Assembly: GCA_033675545.1 (NCBI GenBank)
Contig: JAWDGP010006848.1
Span: 862,001 to 926,000, forward strand
Reading direction: 5' to 3'
DNA length: 64,000 bases
From: Elysia crispata
Taxonomy: Eukaryota; Mollusca; Gastropoda; Plakobranchidae
The notes under the pieces were generated by a model. The model had not been told where the DNA came from and ran no database searches. It was given only the letters and a program-made list of their open reading frames with translations. Shown here in pieces: positions 1 to 64,000 of the stretch. A program made the position numbers and the translations under genes. Numbering within the stretch: position 1 is the stretch's first letter; each line of letters starts with the position of its first letter.

Positions 1-181
1 ATTAGTCCGAATTTCTCTTGACATTTAAAGATACATGTATTTTGATCATCAGTAAAAGCTCATGGATTCAATATATTTTCTAATTTTTAAGAAACATTAA
101 GTAAACAGAAAATTTACTACAAGTGTCTTGAAAACTCTAAAACTGTATTTGCGTCTTTAAATTAATGCTTTTATAAAATGA

Positions 182-292
182 TTTCTAGACATTCTTTAGG
201 CTTAGTTATAAGATAATTTGAATTCCATCCAATAATTTTCTAGACATTCGTTTGGCTTGTTATAAGATAATTTGAATATCATCCAATAATTT
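182..292 (+). repeat. Two-copy tandem duplication, 55-bp unit
   Basis: CTAGACATTC begins at 185 and again at 240, each followed by GGCTT..TTATAAGATAATTTGAAT and ATCCAATAATTTTCT. The copies differ by a few bases and one small indel. Confidence 0.85.
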
Positions 293-1830
293 TCTGGCTA
301 TAAAATTTTCATGAACCACCCTAAAATCTGCATAGTTTTGTGGATAACATATAGCTCATTTAGAAGAGCGTTGGACGGACAACTAAGTTAAAGGTTGAAT
401 GCCATCGGGCCGTCGGATTCCGCCTAACAAACCTTTTCTTTGGCGCTACGGAAGGCCGCCATCTCAGTTTAGGACTTTTGAGAAACTAGAGGACACGTGA
501 ATCTAAGTTGAGAGCCAGAACAGGAATAGTTTGTCTCGTGAGAAAAAAAAAAGAAAATCATCAATGAAAGTTGGTCAATGTATATTTTTAACTCTTAAAC
601 GAGTGTTTTGCATTTCATTTTTTACTCGATTACTTTTGATTTGCAGAATAATGTGTTCTAAATTTTATTGCAGGAAGACAATTAGAACTTTTGGATCTAT
701 TTATCATATGTAAGTTTTTTCTCATTAAATTGGTTCATTGCTTTGAGTTATTTATTAAGCCCATATTAATTTTCATTACGCCTATGTACATGTATGCATC
801 AATTAAATAGAGCGATATTTGGTGTGTAACGTATGCGACATAAATTTGTTTATACCAATGACTTTTCTGTGTACCCAAAGTAAATATTGCGCATTATATA
901 CCCACACTGTCAGTCGGTGAGTTTTTATGGCGTCATCTTATCAGATATTTGCTTCATGTAAATCTTCACAATGTCCAACATGTTTTGAACAAAATACATG
1001 TGTATCCCTGCTTGACTGATTAGTTGTGTTAATTTTTTTCTTGCACATGAATGTATTTTATTACATTATTAAAACTATTTTACTTACACAGTTGTAACTT
1101 GTTTGGTATGCAAAAAAAGCTAGATATCTTGTTGTGAACAGGTTATATCAAATAGTAAAAAGTCTTTGTGCTGTCCAAGACTCTATTAAAATTCATAATA
1201 CTTTACATTATGTTTTGTCTGAAAGAGCATCAAAGAGTTAGGAAAGTCCGGAGGATTGAATGAGTAAGAGAGGTGAGGTGTTTTCCTGTAACGAGATAAA
1301 AGAAAATGTGAAGAAAGTTTGCTCAGATGTAAACTTATTTTGAAAATGTGTTAATATAAATCATTCTCAATATCGGAGAATATTTTAAACTTTAATAATG
1401 CTATTGAAGTAAAAGTTTTGAGCTTCATCTCTGCGACAGCTTATTTGGTGGTTGAGAAAAGTCTTAATATAACCGATATCAAATAGTCCATATCAATAAA
1501 TAAACCATTTAATAATAAAATAGACCAGGTTTTAAGTCCAATAATTTTATTCGAAACAAACATTCCTGTCTCTCCAAGTCCACCCAATATCTTGCATACG
1601 TTTGATCCATTAACAAACGCATACTTATGTTGGCGTTTCATAGATGTTGGCACTAACATCTCCATGTCATTTTAGATTAAGATTTACCAGTTACTTTTTA
1701 ATGCATCTTTATCAAAGTGAATTCGACTTTGTATTTTTTACTTCTTCTATCATCATAATGGGCTAGCTTGCTCAGCCGTTGGGGCTCTGGTCTTACTATG
1801 TGAGCACTTTGCTTAAGTCTGGTGGTAGAG

Positions 1831-1866
1831 TTCCATCAAGTTAGTTCCATTTCCGGCTTGATGGAA
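1831..1866 (+). repeat. Inverted repeat, 10-bp perfect stem
   Basis: TTCCATCAAG and CTTGATGGAA are separated by about 16 bp. A related arrangement (TTCCATC...GATGGAA) occurs near 9090-9128 in peroxidase intron 2, and both are preceded by a TGGTGG motif. They may be copies of one short element. Confidence 0.5.
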
Positions 1867-3579
1867 AGTCTTTCAGGGAAATTTAGTGAGCACAAACTTA
1901 TCCGAATTATTTACAAAAAAATCATTTAAAAGTAACTTTTAGAGTGGTCATGATAAGGATCTCATCCAAAGTCGCATGAACTTTCGATTTTCTGCTGTGG
2001 TGGTCGGTGGACTTTCACGTGACGAAGGCTAATTACGAAGACATTCCTAACCTGATTGCCTTGGCTCCACATCAAAAGTCATTCCGCTGATAAGTAAATG
2101 GTTTGAGAGTTATTTGTCTTTTACTGGAATAAATTAAATTTGAGCATTAGGCAAAGAGTTGTTTGTATTTGCATCTTATTATGATATAATATTTTTCCCT
2201 CTACAAATTTTTTCTCCATAATCGGAATATTATTTTTATCTTGCAGATCGCTTATTTCATAGCAGGCAAAAGACATGCACCCAAAACCTGAATTTGTAGA
2301 TATCATTTTCTTAAATGACCAATGTATCTAAATCTTGTCTTTTGTTTTTGATTTTTTTTTTTTTTTTTTTTTTTGATTTACCCAAGATAATTTTAAACAG
2401 AGGTTCAAAATACTAATCTCATTGAAAAATTGAAACTTTTGACAACATGCAGTAAAATACTAATTTTATATCTTCAATCTTCTCTGTGTATTCACAAAAT
2501 ATTAAGAGACAAGACTAATGGAGGAATGAAGTAAAGTTTCCAGTACTGCAATGACGGAGTTTTAGTTTGTGGGATTTCTTTTAGATGTGTTTTGTATGTA
2601 CACTGTACTAATTTTGAGTAATGATTTCCATAATTATTTGAATAAATGATATGTTCACAAATCTAATTTTTTGCTGCGTGTTTTTCTTCTGTCTTCTAAA
2701 TGTATTTGTTGTGTTAAAACTTTTTTTTCCCTGAAAATCAAGGTTACAGTTACAAGCCCTCATAATTTAAATTTTGAACGAAAGGCAGTGTGTTTACAAT
2801 CTTTTTCTTTGCTTTTTTGTTTTTTGTTTGGTTGGGGTTTTTTCCCCACTACACTATGAGGTAACTTGACATAAATTGAGTGTTCAGTGTAGAATGGATA
2901 TAGAGTGCTTTAGATGATAAAAAAAAAAGGGGGGGGGGGAGAGAGAGAGAGAGAGAGAGGTTGGGGGGGGGGGGGGAAGGAGGGAGGGACAAATCTAAGT
3001 ATTGGCATAAAATTCAAACTCTTCGGAGAGCAAATTTAAGATGAGGAAAGTAATTGCAAAAGAAATAAGAAAAGTTAAAATTTTCAAAAATCCTAATCCA
3101 TTTATAACAAACATTTTAAGCTCGTTGTCATGTAAGTGAAAAACATGAATTCGTATCAGGTCATGCGCCTCTTTTGTGGGAATTGTTTACTTCCTGGAGA
3201 CGGTTTGGAAAGATTTGTAAATAGATTGGAAAAATACACATTTAAGTGGTTTCTTATTTTTTTTTCATATTCGTGAAGGGCTTTGCTGTTGATTAATGAA
3301 GGTCATGTTTGGAATGATATTGTGAAGTGCTCATCATATAAATAGAAAAAAACTCAGTGAGCAGAGAAACTTGAAATTTGTCTTTTTTTAATGGAGAGAA
3401 ATTGAAACAATTGATTTCAATTTTACATGCTACTGTTTTGGAACAGTTACTAATTTATAGGGTGGGCCCAACAAAGTTTGGTTTATGTGAGACGAAAATT
3501 ATAACTCATTTAGAAAACTAGACTTGATTTATTCCTCGGTTATTTGTTTAATAATTTCAAAGTAGTAAGCAGAAATAAA

Positions 3580-3652
3580 ATGGAGCTGAGACTAGACTTA
3601 AGTGCAGAGATTAGTCAGTTGAAAGACCAGGTAGCAGAGGATGCTGCGGACG
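3580..3652 (+). other. Exon-like segment with ATG and strong donor
   Basis: ATG followed by 24 codons reading MELRLDLSAEISQLKDQVAE and four more residues, ending in phase 1 at GTAAGA. The phase would allow splicing to peroxidase exon 2, giving an N-terminus without a signal peptide. No family match; it may equally be repeat debris. Confidence 0.2.
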
Positions 3653-4501
3653 GTAAGACCCCCCCAGTTCCATCTGCTGTTGGCCCTTGAGGACACCGTA
3701 CGGTATCATAGGGACGGAGAGAGTTTTACTCAGCATTGGAATGAGAGATTTTCGTGGCCCCTGTGTAGGGCAACAAGGTATTTTCGCTGCGAGAATATAG
3801 AGAACATCCAGGGTATCGAAAATATACAATTTGCGAATGCACAATTATATATACTTCTAATACGTTAAATGAAATGGCTCGATGCACGCTTAAATTTAAA
3901 GGGTAATAACTACAAGCCAAATAGGTTACACATGCTTTTTACTCTCTTTAAAAACTGTACGAAGATCCAGTTTTTCTTTCAACAATAACTGAAAATAAGA
4001 AAAGATATTCAACAATTGATGTTCTTTACAGCTTTTTTCTTACCCGCACCCACCCCTCTCTTTCTCCTCTTCCTCTTATTCATTCTTTTGTTTAATATTT
4101 ATCAAGTCTCCGACTTTTTTCTTATCTTCTTATCATTCTTCCACATTTTTTTTCTTCATCATCTCTTTGCCTTTCAAACCCTTTATCGAGAAGCTTCATC
4201 TTATAATCTCAACTCTCTTTTGATTTTCAAACATTCAAACATAGTTATCATTGTAATTCGTAACACATTCTTTTATATTTTTTCATTCCACCGCTATTTG
4301 TCTTCTTTCCACAAGTCATATGAGAGTCATTTTGTGGTTTTCCCCTTCTAATTAACTTGGCTAACTTGTCCATACGAGTTGAAATCAATATGCGCAGCAA
4401 GGATCTTGCAAGTTTTGAAACTCACATTAAATTAGGTTGCAATGGCCAATTAAATCAGCAGTTCATCAAGAAAATCCACCCCCTCCATCTCTCTCCCTCT
4501 C

Positions 4502-4551
4502 TCCTTCCCTTCTCTCTCTCTCTCTGTCTTTGTCTCTCTCTAAGTGTCTGC

Positions 4552-4636
<85 letters not shown>

Positions 4637-4651
4637 TCTCTCTAGTTCATT
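4502..4651 (+). repeat. (CT)n with internal (CTGT)n
   Basis: An imperfect pyrimidine microsatellite of about 150 bp with a CTGT/CTGC-type centre near 4550-4571. Translated poly-Ser/Leu frames across it are artefacts. Confidence 0.95.
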
Positions 4652-5012
4652 CTTTCATTTATACTGCTTTAGCGTTAGCGTATTCATGTTTATATCAATA
4701 GAAGATAAAATACTTGACACCACACATGTAAAAAGAGGTAGTGTCATGATTTATACTTCAACCACCTTTTTTAACTTGAGAAAGTGGTGGGGACGAGTAA
4801 GAGATTAGTTTTGCATCAGGGAATTAAGTTCAGATGGGTCAAGAAGGGCATTTCGAAGAACGGTAATCGCTTCTTTAAAATTCCTCGTGAATTCAATTTC
4901 TGAACCTTGAAACTGAATTTATTCTTCATTTTTTGCACTTTGAATGACCTGTGGTTTTGTTTGGGTTTTTTTTTTTTATAGAGGAATATTGTTTGAAACA
5001 AACGGGCAAAGG

Positions 5013-5020
5013 TATATTTA
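5013..5020 (+). promoter_or_regulatory. Possible TATA-like element upstream of peroxidase
   Basis: TATATTTA lies 132 bp before the peroxidase ATG, and a TGATCACGTCAACG/TTACGTAG segment (near 5053-5080) lies between. Spacing would allow a short 5' UTR. A match this short is common by chance in AT-rich DNA. Confidence 0.18.
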
Positions 5021-5151
5021 TGATTGTCTTGGATTAAGTTCGATCCCATTCTATGATCACGTCAACGTTATTACGTAGACGCCTCTCATTCTACATGTAT
5101 TAGTGACAAATGCTGGGAGTGTGTTCAGAGGCTGCAAGCTGAGGGTTAGGT

Positions 5152-27703
<22,552 letters not shown>

Positions 27704-28131
27704 TCTAAAGGACTGAATTGGCCTAACGTGCCGAATATGAATCTTGGAACTTGAGTTGGGCTCTGTTTGAATTCAGCTTTCAAAGATTTGATAGGATTGA
27801 TCAAACTTGGGATTTTAAGACAATGCTAATAGTTAAACATGACTAAATTAGTATTCTCGATCCGGTTATTGCAAGAAGTTTAGGAGGGCTCTTATTCGCG
27901 AATGCATTATCGTGCTTGAAATTCACGTATTGCCAAGATGTTTCTCCTATCATTTAATAATCTATATTTTAAAAAAAATATTACTCATTCACTACAATTT
28001 TTCTTCTTTAAAAGTAATGTAGCAATTTTGTTTTTGGGAATGTATGTTCAACTTAAAAATTCGTTGAGGGAGAAAAAAACTACCACAGATATTCATTGAT
28101 TGATTTGGAAGTTGCTGTGTTGGGTTGGAAA

Positions 28132-28137
28132 AATAAA
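28132..28137 (+). other. Candidate polyadenylation signal of the peroxidase gene
   Basis: AATAAA about 430 nt after the stop codon, followed by a GT-rich stretch (TGTGCATTGTTG), the usual layout of a cleavage site. This gives a predicted 3' UTR of about 27704-28160. Confidence 0.5.
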
Positions 28138-28889
28138 GCATGTGCATTGTTGAAAGATATTGTAATCTTGTCTGATCATTTGAAACAAAAATCACAATTG
28201 TCACCATTATAATTATCATGGCCACCACCACTACCATCATCAAAATCTTCGTCATTTTAACATTCCCAATATTCAAAATTTTAATGAGAATCCTGAGTGG
28301 AGGGTTTTTTTTTTGCTATAAAACGTTTGCTCCTCTTAACGAGCTGTTCGAAAAATTGCCATTTTCTCCAAACATTGCTCCAATGCCTTGTTTGTTCATA
28401 CATAATAGTTAAGCCTTATAGCCACAGACAAAATTTAAAATGGGATTTACAATCACATATCCGGTAAAACTTAGGAGTAGTACCACCATTTCATTCTTGG
28501 CTTTATTCAGATCTTTTCTAAATGGTTTGCCCAAAATAAATTACATCCCCTTTTAGCTTCATGTGTTGAATTTAGAGGGCTTTCACGACTTAAGTCTAAC
28601 TCCCAAATGACATAGCTGAATTTCACCTTACTCTATTACACAGATATGATTAATTTTATGCTAGTGCAATGATGTCTTGCCCTCATCTTTATTGTCACAT
28701 TGTCGTCGACATCGTTATTATCGCTATTATTAACATCATCATCATCATCATCATCATAGCATCATCATCATCATAGCATCATGGCCATCATCACTACCAC
28801 ATATCTTTTACACTGTATATCTAAGGATGGATACCGTATTTTAATTCAAGCAATCCTTTGGCAGTCACAACAATTTGACGCACACCAAA

Positions 28890-29750
28890 AAATTTTGATA
28901 TATATATATAATATATCGACACTATTGCTGAACAGGTGTTGTTTCAGTTTACGTTTGAATTTTCTTAAAGAAGATGCTTTCCTGATTGTTTTTGGAAAAA
29001 TGTTCCATAATGTAGGATCTGGATGGTAAAAGGAGCAAATGAAAATTGTAATTTCTGGTACATTCAGCATACTTTTATCAGATGACAATCTAAGATGTCT
29101 TGCAAGTATCGCTACTTTCAGACAGCCAGAAAAGGCGGCGCGTCCTCATTAAGATACTTGTAACAAATCAAGCAAACCTTGTAACAGGTAGTATATGTAA
29201 ATCATGGAGAACAGGGCTAATGTGACTACGTTTCTTTGATTTCATAATTAGCCTGGCTGCACTGTTCTGAACCAGTTGTACTCGGTGGATAAATTGTTTG
29301 AGGGGAGATGCTAGTAAAAAAAAATTCCACTAATCAAGTTTGGGTAGAATTAGGATTTTACAAAAGTCTTGGTTACAGTGCCATTTAAATAACTTCTTAT
29401 GTTGAAGATTTCATCATTAGGAAACGTTGATTCTTACAAAGTTCAGTAACATATGAAGGCATAGACAAATGGAGATCAATAGGAGCACAGAGGAACTTTT
29501 AACAATTTTACTGTTACTTATCAAATGACCATTGGCCTTGATAGTTACTTGAGATAAAGTTTTAAGATTATTTCCAATAAGGAAAATTTTAGTTTTGTCA
29601 TCGTTCAGTTTAAGTGTCGCTACATCTTTACATTATAAAAAAAGCAATCAGAAGTAGTGACGACTCAAGCAGATAAATCTTCAGTTTTACACACTTCATA
29701 CAACTGAGTATCATCAGCATAGAGGTGGATCTGAGTGCTGTTCTATAATA
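28890..29750 (-). mobile_element. L2/CR1-type LINE relic, 5'-truncated
   Basis: Read on the minus strand, it starts with a reverse-transcriptase core (HLYADDTQLY near 29700-29730), followed by LNDDKTKILLIG, then VQNSAARLI (near 29270), HISPVLHDLH, TLWNIFPKTIRKASSL and FKRKLKQHLF near the left end. That order is the C-terminal half of an L2/CR1-like ORF2. The frame is broken by several stops and frameshifts. Only the last part of the polymerase and the thumb/tail region remain, so it is an old dead copy. Confidence 0.75.
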
Positions 29751-29782
29751 TTGCATAAAAGTCTGCGTGTTCAATAATCTAT

Positions 29783-29861
29783 GGTTCATTGGATAAAATC
29801 AACCATAAATGCACATGAACGCAAATTATTCTTGTTCATTGGATCAAATCAACCAGAAATG
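29783..29861 (+). repeat. Two-copy direct repeat, about 28 bp each
   Basis: GTTCATTGGATAAAATCAAC at 29784 recurs with one change at 29834, followed by C(A)TAAATG/CAGAAATG. Confidence 0.75.
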
Positions 29862-31899
29862 AAAGAAAAAAGTATGCAAAATATTTTCCTTATTATTTGG
29901 ACCAAACCATATCACTAACTTATCCTGTCCATTTGGAGGGAACTTCCTTAAAAATGCCCATCGCATTATTTCGCTTTTGAATATCAGTGAATGAACTCTA
30001 GCAGGTTACTATTAAGGCTCAGATGGGGAGATAGATAAACCTGACGGTTAATTAATTATTATACTTGAAGCTGTATACTACATGGGTGCTAAGAAATTTT
30101 ACTGAACGCTTATTAAAATCCTACCTCTAAAAGATTCGACGCGATAAGTCTCCTAGAGTGTCATCTCTTCGTGTCGACTATGTCTCAATTCAGGTTGCTT
30201 TTTCCTTGTATAAACGTATTTGGAACCAAGCGATTCCGTCAAGTCCTGGGGACTTAATTTCTAGACTTCAAATCAGTTCTCCTTGGTTGTCAGGACATTT
30301 AAAACTTGACCCAAATTATGATTAGCATCAGAAATCTTATCACAGGTTTCTATGACACGCAGAGAATTCCTCGGTCTTGACTTCCCTCTCTAACTGTAGG
30401 TACATGTATCTCTATATATCTCTATAGCATTCCTAAAGCGATGGCAAAGTCTTCGGTGGAAGCAGGTCTGGCAAAGATCACAATAAAAAGTCATGGGTGC
30501 TCTTTGTTCTTTGTCAATTGACGATATCACGGTTTCTATTTTTACAAAGTTAGTCCAACCAAAAATGAAGTAAGTTTTATAGTATTTGTTAAAAGAATTC
30601 TCTTAAAAAGGATTTTTTAACCCAAATCCCGCGACTTTATTAAACACTTTCAGTTTTATACTAAAAATTTATTACCGGTATTATTTTCTTTTTGAAATTA
30701 TCTATCTCGTTTTTCTTATTTTTGTGAAGAGAAGCGCGAGACGTTCTATTTTCCCTTTAAGTTTTTTTTTCTTTTTCTGACGACGTTAAGTTTCAAATTC
30801 AATTGTTATTTTGTTATAAACAAAGAACATTAAAAAAATGTTAGCATTACCTTTTCCAAAATTAATCTAATCAAAACTAGAGCAACAGATCAGATGGCTT
30901 TATTCACATCAGGGAATTGTTGTTTGGGAAACACCAAACGCATAAAAATTTAATAATAAATACAATTTTGAAAACTTTCCCCTGAAACTGTTCATGTGAA
31001 ACTACATATTAGAGTAAGGTACTAAAACAACTGTTAGCTATTTCTCGGATCAATTTTACTATCAGCACCCAATGAAAAGAATAACAAGACAATGTTATTT
31101 CTAAAAATATGCCGACTTTCTCCGAGAGTAAAGCCATGCATTTTCCACGAAGTCAAACTCACTGCAGTGAAATGACACTGTTCTTTGAAAGTTAAAAATA
31201 TCCTGTAAGTTTCCAGGAAAAATTTTTTTCTAGTAATTGCAATTATCAGGCTCAACCAGAACCTTCATGAAACCTCAAAATTTGCAGAATATTATAACGT
31301 TATTTTTGTTGTTCATAAGGTTTATAAGCCCTAACCTATCATATTTTGTTAAATGCTTTGGTTGGGTTTTGTTCATTTAGCTTTTCATCAAGTTCATCAA
31401 CATTCAATCAACTTGTTGAATTCCATTTTGGTAATATCTAATTTTCTAGGTACTGTTTGACCGGTTGAAAAGATAATCGGTTTGTTGAAAAATTACATAT
31501 CCAATGATCGAATTTGAATTTATTCCAAAACTCAGATTTTTTGTCAAAGTTAATTTCTGTATTTGTTAATACTCAAGTAAGCCTGTACGTCACAATTGTA
31601 CAATATTGTTCAGGTCAAATGGTTAACATTCTATTAACTTTCTTATTCGACCTTAAGCTGTCTACATAAACGTTCGTGCGTGAAAATGGTGCTTTAGAAT
31701 TGTTGTTTTTTTTATGAATAGTTACTTTTTTCTGCCGTTTGTTTTTGTTTCGCTGGAAGCAATATAAATAAGTATCATGCCAAAGTTTACATAGGCCTCA
31801 TTAACCAAATTCCGAGTGGTGGTCTCAGTTTGTTTTATAGAAATGTAATTCGAAAAAGCGCCTGAAATACAGACACTGAATTTTTTTTTAATTTCCGAT

Positions 31900-32253
31900 C
31901 TCCTATATTGTCATTGGATTCCAGCCGCTGGCAGCCTCAGGCCTTCGTTCACCTACTTCCACGCAAACCAGCTCTCGAATTGAGTCGATCAACACAAGGA
32001 ACAAAATTAAAATACACGTAGTTGTGAAGGACAAGCATTAGGTGCGCGTCTAGTGTGAACGATTTAATGCGTGTTCTCTTTATTTTTTTAATTCATGAAT
32101 TGGTAAGATTTTGTTTAAATTATAGGGTTTTATAGCATGAATTGCTCAGAATATGTATTGCTGTGGGTTTTTTTTTTTAGGAGTAAGCAGCAACTAAGAG
32201 AAGTTTTTCTCTCTCTTTGATTATTTTGTTTCTTCAAACAACATTCTGTGCAG
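31900..32253 (+). promoter_or_regulatory. Possible ST7 promoter or 5' UTR region
   Basis: This stretch before the ST7 start exon contains a less AT-rich patch (about 31920-32060) with several CpG. It ends in a pyrimidine-rich tract and acceptor-like CAG (32251-32253). No TATA box or clear donor could be fixed. Confidence 0.22.
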
Positions 32254-32268
32254 TCCTATGTTTTTGCA

Positions 32269-59534
<27,266 letters not shown>

Positions 59535-59717
59535 GTCAGTCAAGTCAGTGCCCATCTTTTTTTCTCTCCTTTGTTTCCGTTTATTTTATTATTATTATTT
59601 TAAGTCTAGATCTTTATTAAATTATGTTGACTTTTGGGTGCATACGTCTGAGACTGAATTAATATATTTGTGTCGTGAAATGCAGATGCATTTATGTTAA
59701 AATTGTTTTGTTTTGTT

Positions 59718-59748
<31 letters not shown>

Positions 59749-59930
59749 CGTTTTCTCTATTTTTTTCTCATTTTTTTTCTATAGAAAAAACTACTTTTGC
59801 TTCGTAGCTTTTTTTTTTTTCATTCTATGGTATTTGTTTCGCCAACATTAATCCAAATTTAGACTTTGTTCGAATCTTATAGAAATTGTTGAACTTGAAC
59901 TAAATAAATGTGTTTTACTGGTCTTCTCCT

Positions 59931-60247
59931 CCCGTGAAGGTTAGTTTCTCTGTCACCCTGTATTATTAATTCATCCCGTGAAGGTTAGTTTCTATATCAC
60001 CCTGTATTATTAATTCATCCCGTGAAGGTTAGTTTCTATATCACCCTGTATTATTAATTCATCCCGTGAAGGTTAGCTTATCTATCACCCTGTATTATTA
60101 ATTCATCCCGTGAAGGTTAGTTTATCTATCACCCTGTATTATTAATTCATCCCGTGAAGGTTAGTTTATCTATCACCCTGTATTATTAATTCATCCCGTG
60201 AAGGTTAGTTTATCTATCACCCTGTATTATTAATTCATCCCGTGAAA
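59931..60247 (+). repeat. 44-bp minisatellite, 7 copies plus a partial
   Basis: Unit begins CCCGTGAAGGTTAGTTT and ends TATTATTAATTCAT, starting at 59931, 59975, 60019, 60063, 60107, 60151 and 60195, with a partial at 60239. Copies differ only in the middle (TCTCTGTC, TCTATATC, TATCTATC), and the variants are ordered along the array. It lies about 400 bp after ST7 exon 3. Confidence 0.97.

Positions 60248-64000
<3,753 letters not shown>

Larger units (their letters stand above)
1..5151. other. Gene-poor flank left of the peroxidase
   Basis: No gene recognised on either strand. It holds a two-copy 55-bp duplication (182-292), T tracts, a G/GA tract (2930-2985), a CT/CTGT array (4502-4651) and a short exon-like segment at 3580-3652. 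A SINE-like hairpin lies at 1831-1866. Confidence 0.6.
27704..32268. other. Intergenic gap between peroxidase and ST7
   Basis: Holds the peroxidase 3' UTR and AATAAA (28132), CAT repeats (28735-28780), the minus-strand LINE relic, and AT-rich unique DNA from about 29870 to 31900. No further gene recognised. Confidence 0.6.

Noticed and set aside
3611-3920. Overlapping short frames on both strands at 3.6-3.9 kb
   Set aside because: No family motif on either strand; at most repeat debris. Only the short exon-like part at 3580-3652 is mentioned, at low confidence.
32248-32268. Earlier start for ST7 at a GTG codon
   Set aside because: GTG is not a likely animal start and lies before the probable splice acceptor; the ATG at 32269 matches the family's N-terminal length.

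Overview
This is a window of animal nuclear DNA. Its genes are split by many introns with GT-AG borders, and its intergenic and intronic sequence is AT-rich and crowded with microsatellites, mostly (CT)n, with long (ATT)n, (AAG)n and (TTC)n arrays. The protein-level matches and repeat style suggest a lophotrochozoan, most likely a gastropod mollusc. That placement is inference; no marker gene proves it.

Two host genes lie on the + strand. The first (5152-27703) is a secreted animal haem peroxidase. I assembled 17 coding exons by hand. The intron phases are compatible at every junction and the coding length is 1,920 nt (639 residues plus stop). The order is signal peptide, short propeptide, then one catalytic domain ending in the family's usual C-terminal tail. 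The distal His, catalytic Arg, haem-linking Asp and Glu, calcium loop, proximal His and its partner Asn are all visible. The REHNR-type helix motif is strongly altered. Intron 11 carries a complete-looking mariner element in antisense orientation.

The second gene starts at 32269 and runs off the right edge. It is the 5' part of ST7 (suppressor of tumorigenicity 7 homologue): three coding exons at 32269-32422, 49848-49930 and 59219-about 59534, with introns of 17.4 kb and 9.3 kb. Exon 3 replaces the short Ser/Asn-rich linker of the vertebrate protein with a long Gly/Ala-rich segment. Later exons lie beyond the window.

Region by region: 1-5151 is gene-poor flank. 5152-27703 is the peroxidase gene, with a 40-bp minisatellite in intron 2. 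27704-32268 is the intergenic gap, with the peroxidase polyadenylation signal near 28132 and a minus-strand L2/CR1-type LINE relic at about 28890-29750. 32269-64000 is the ST7 gene, whose introns hold CTAGAT-hexamer clusters, many CT tracts, a roughly 290-bp tandem duplication, an RTE-type LINE relic near 58375-58760 and a 44-bp minisatellite. I found no rRNA, confident tRNA, CRISPR array or virus-like element. The two genes are neighbours with no obvious shared pathway: one makes an extracellular or vesicular peroxidase, the other a membrane protein of poorly understood function.
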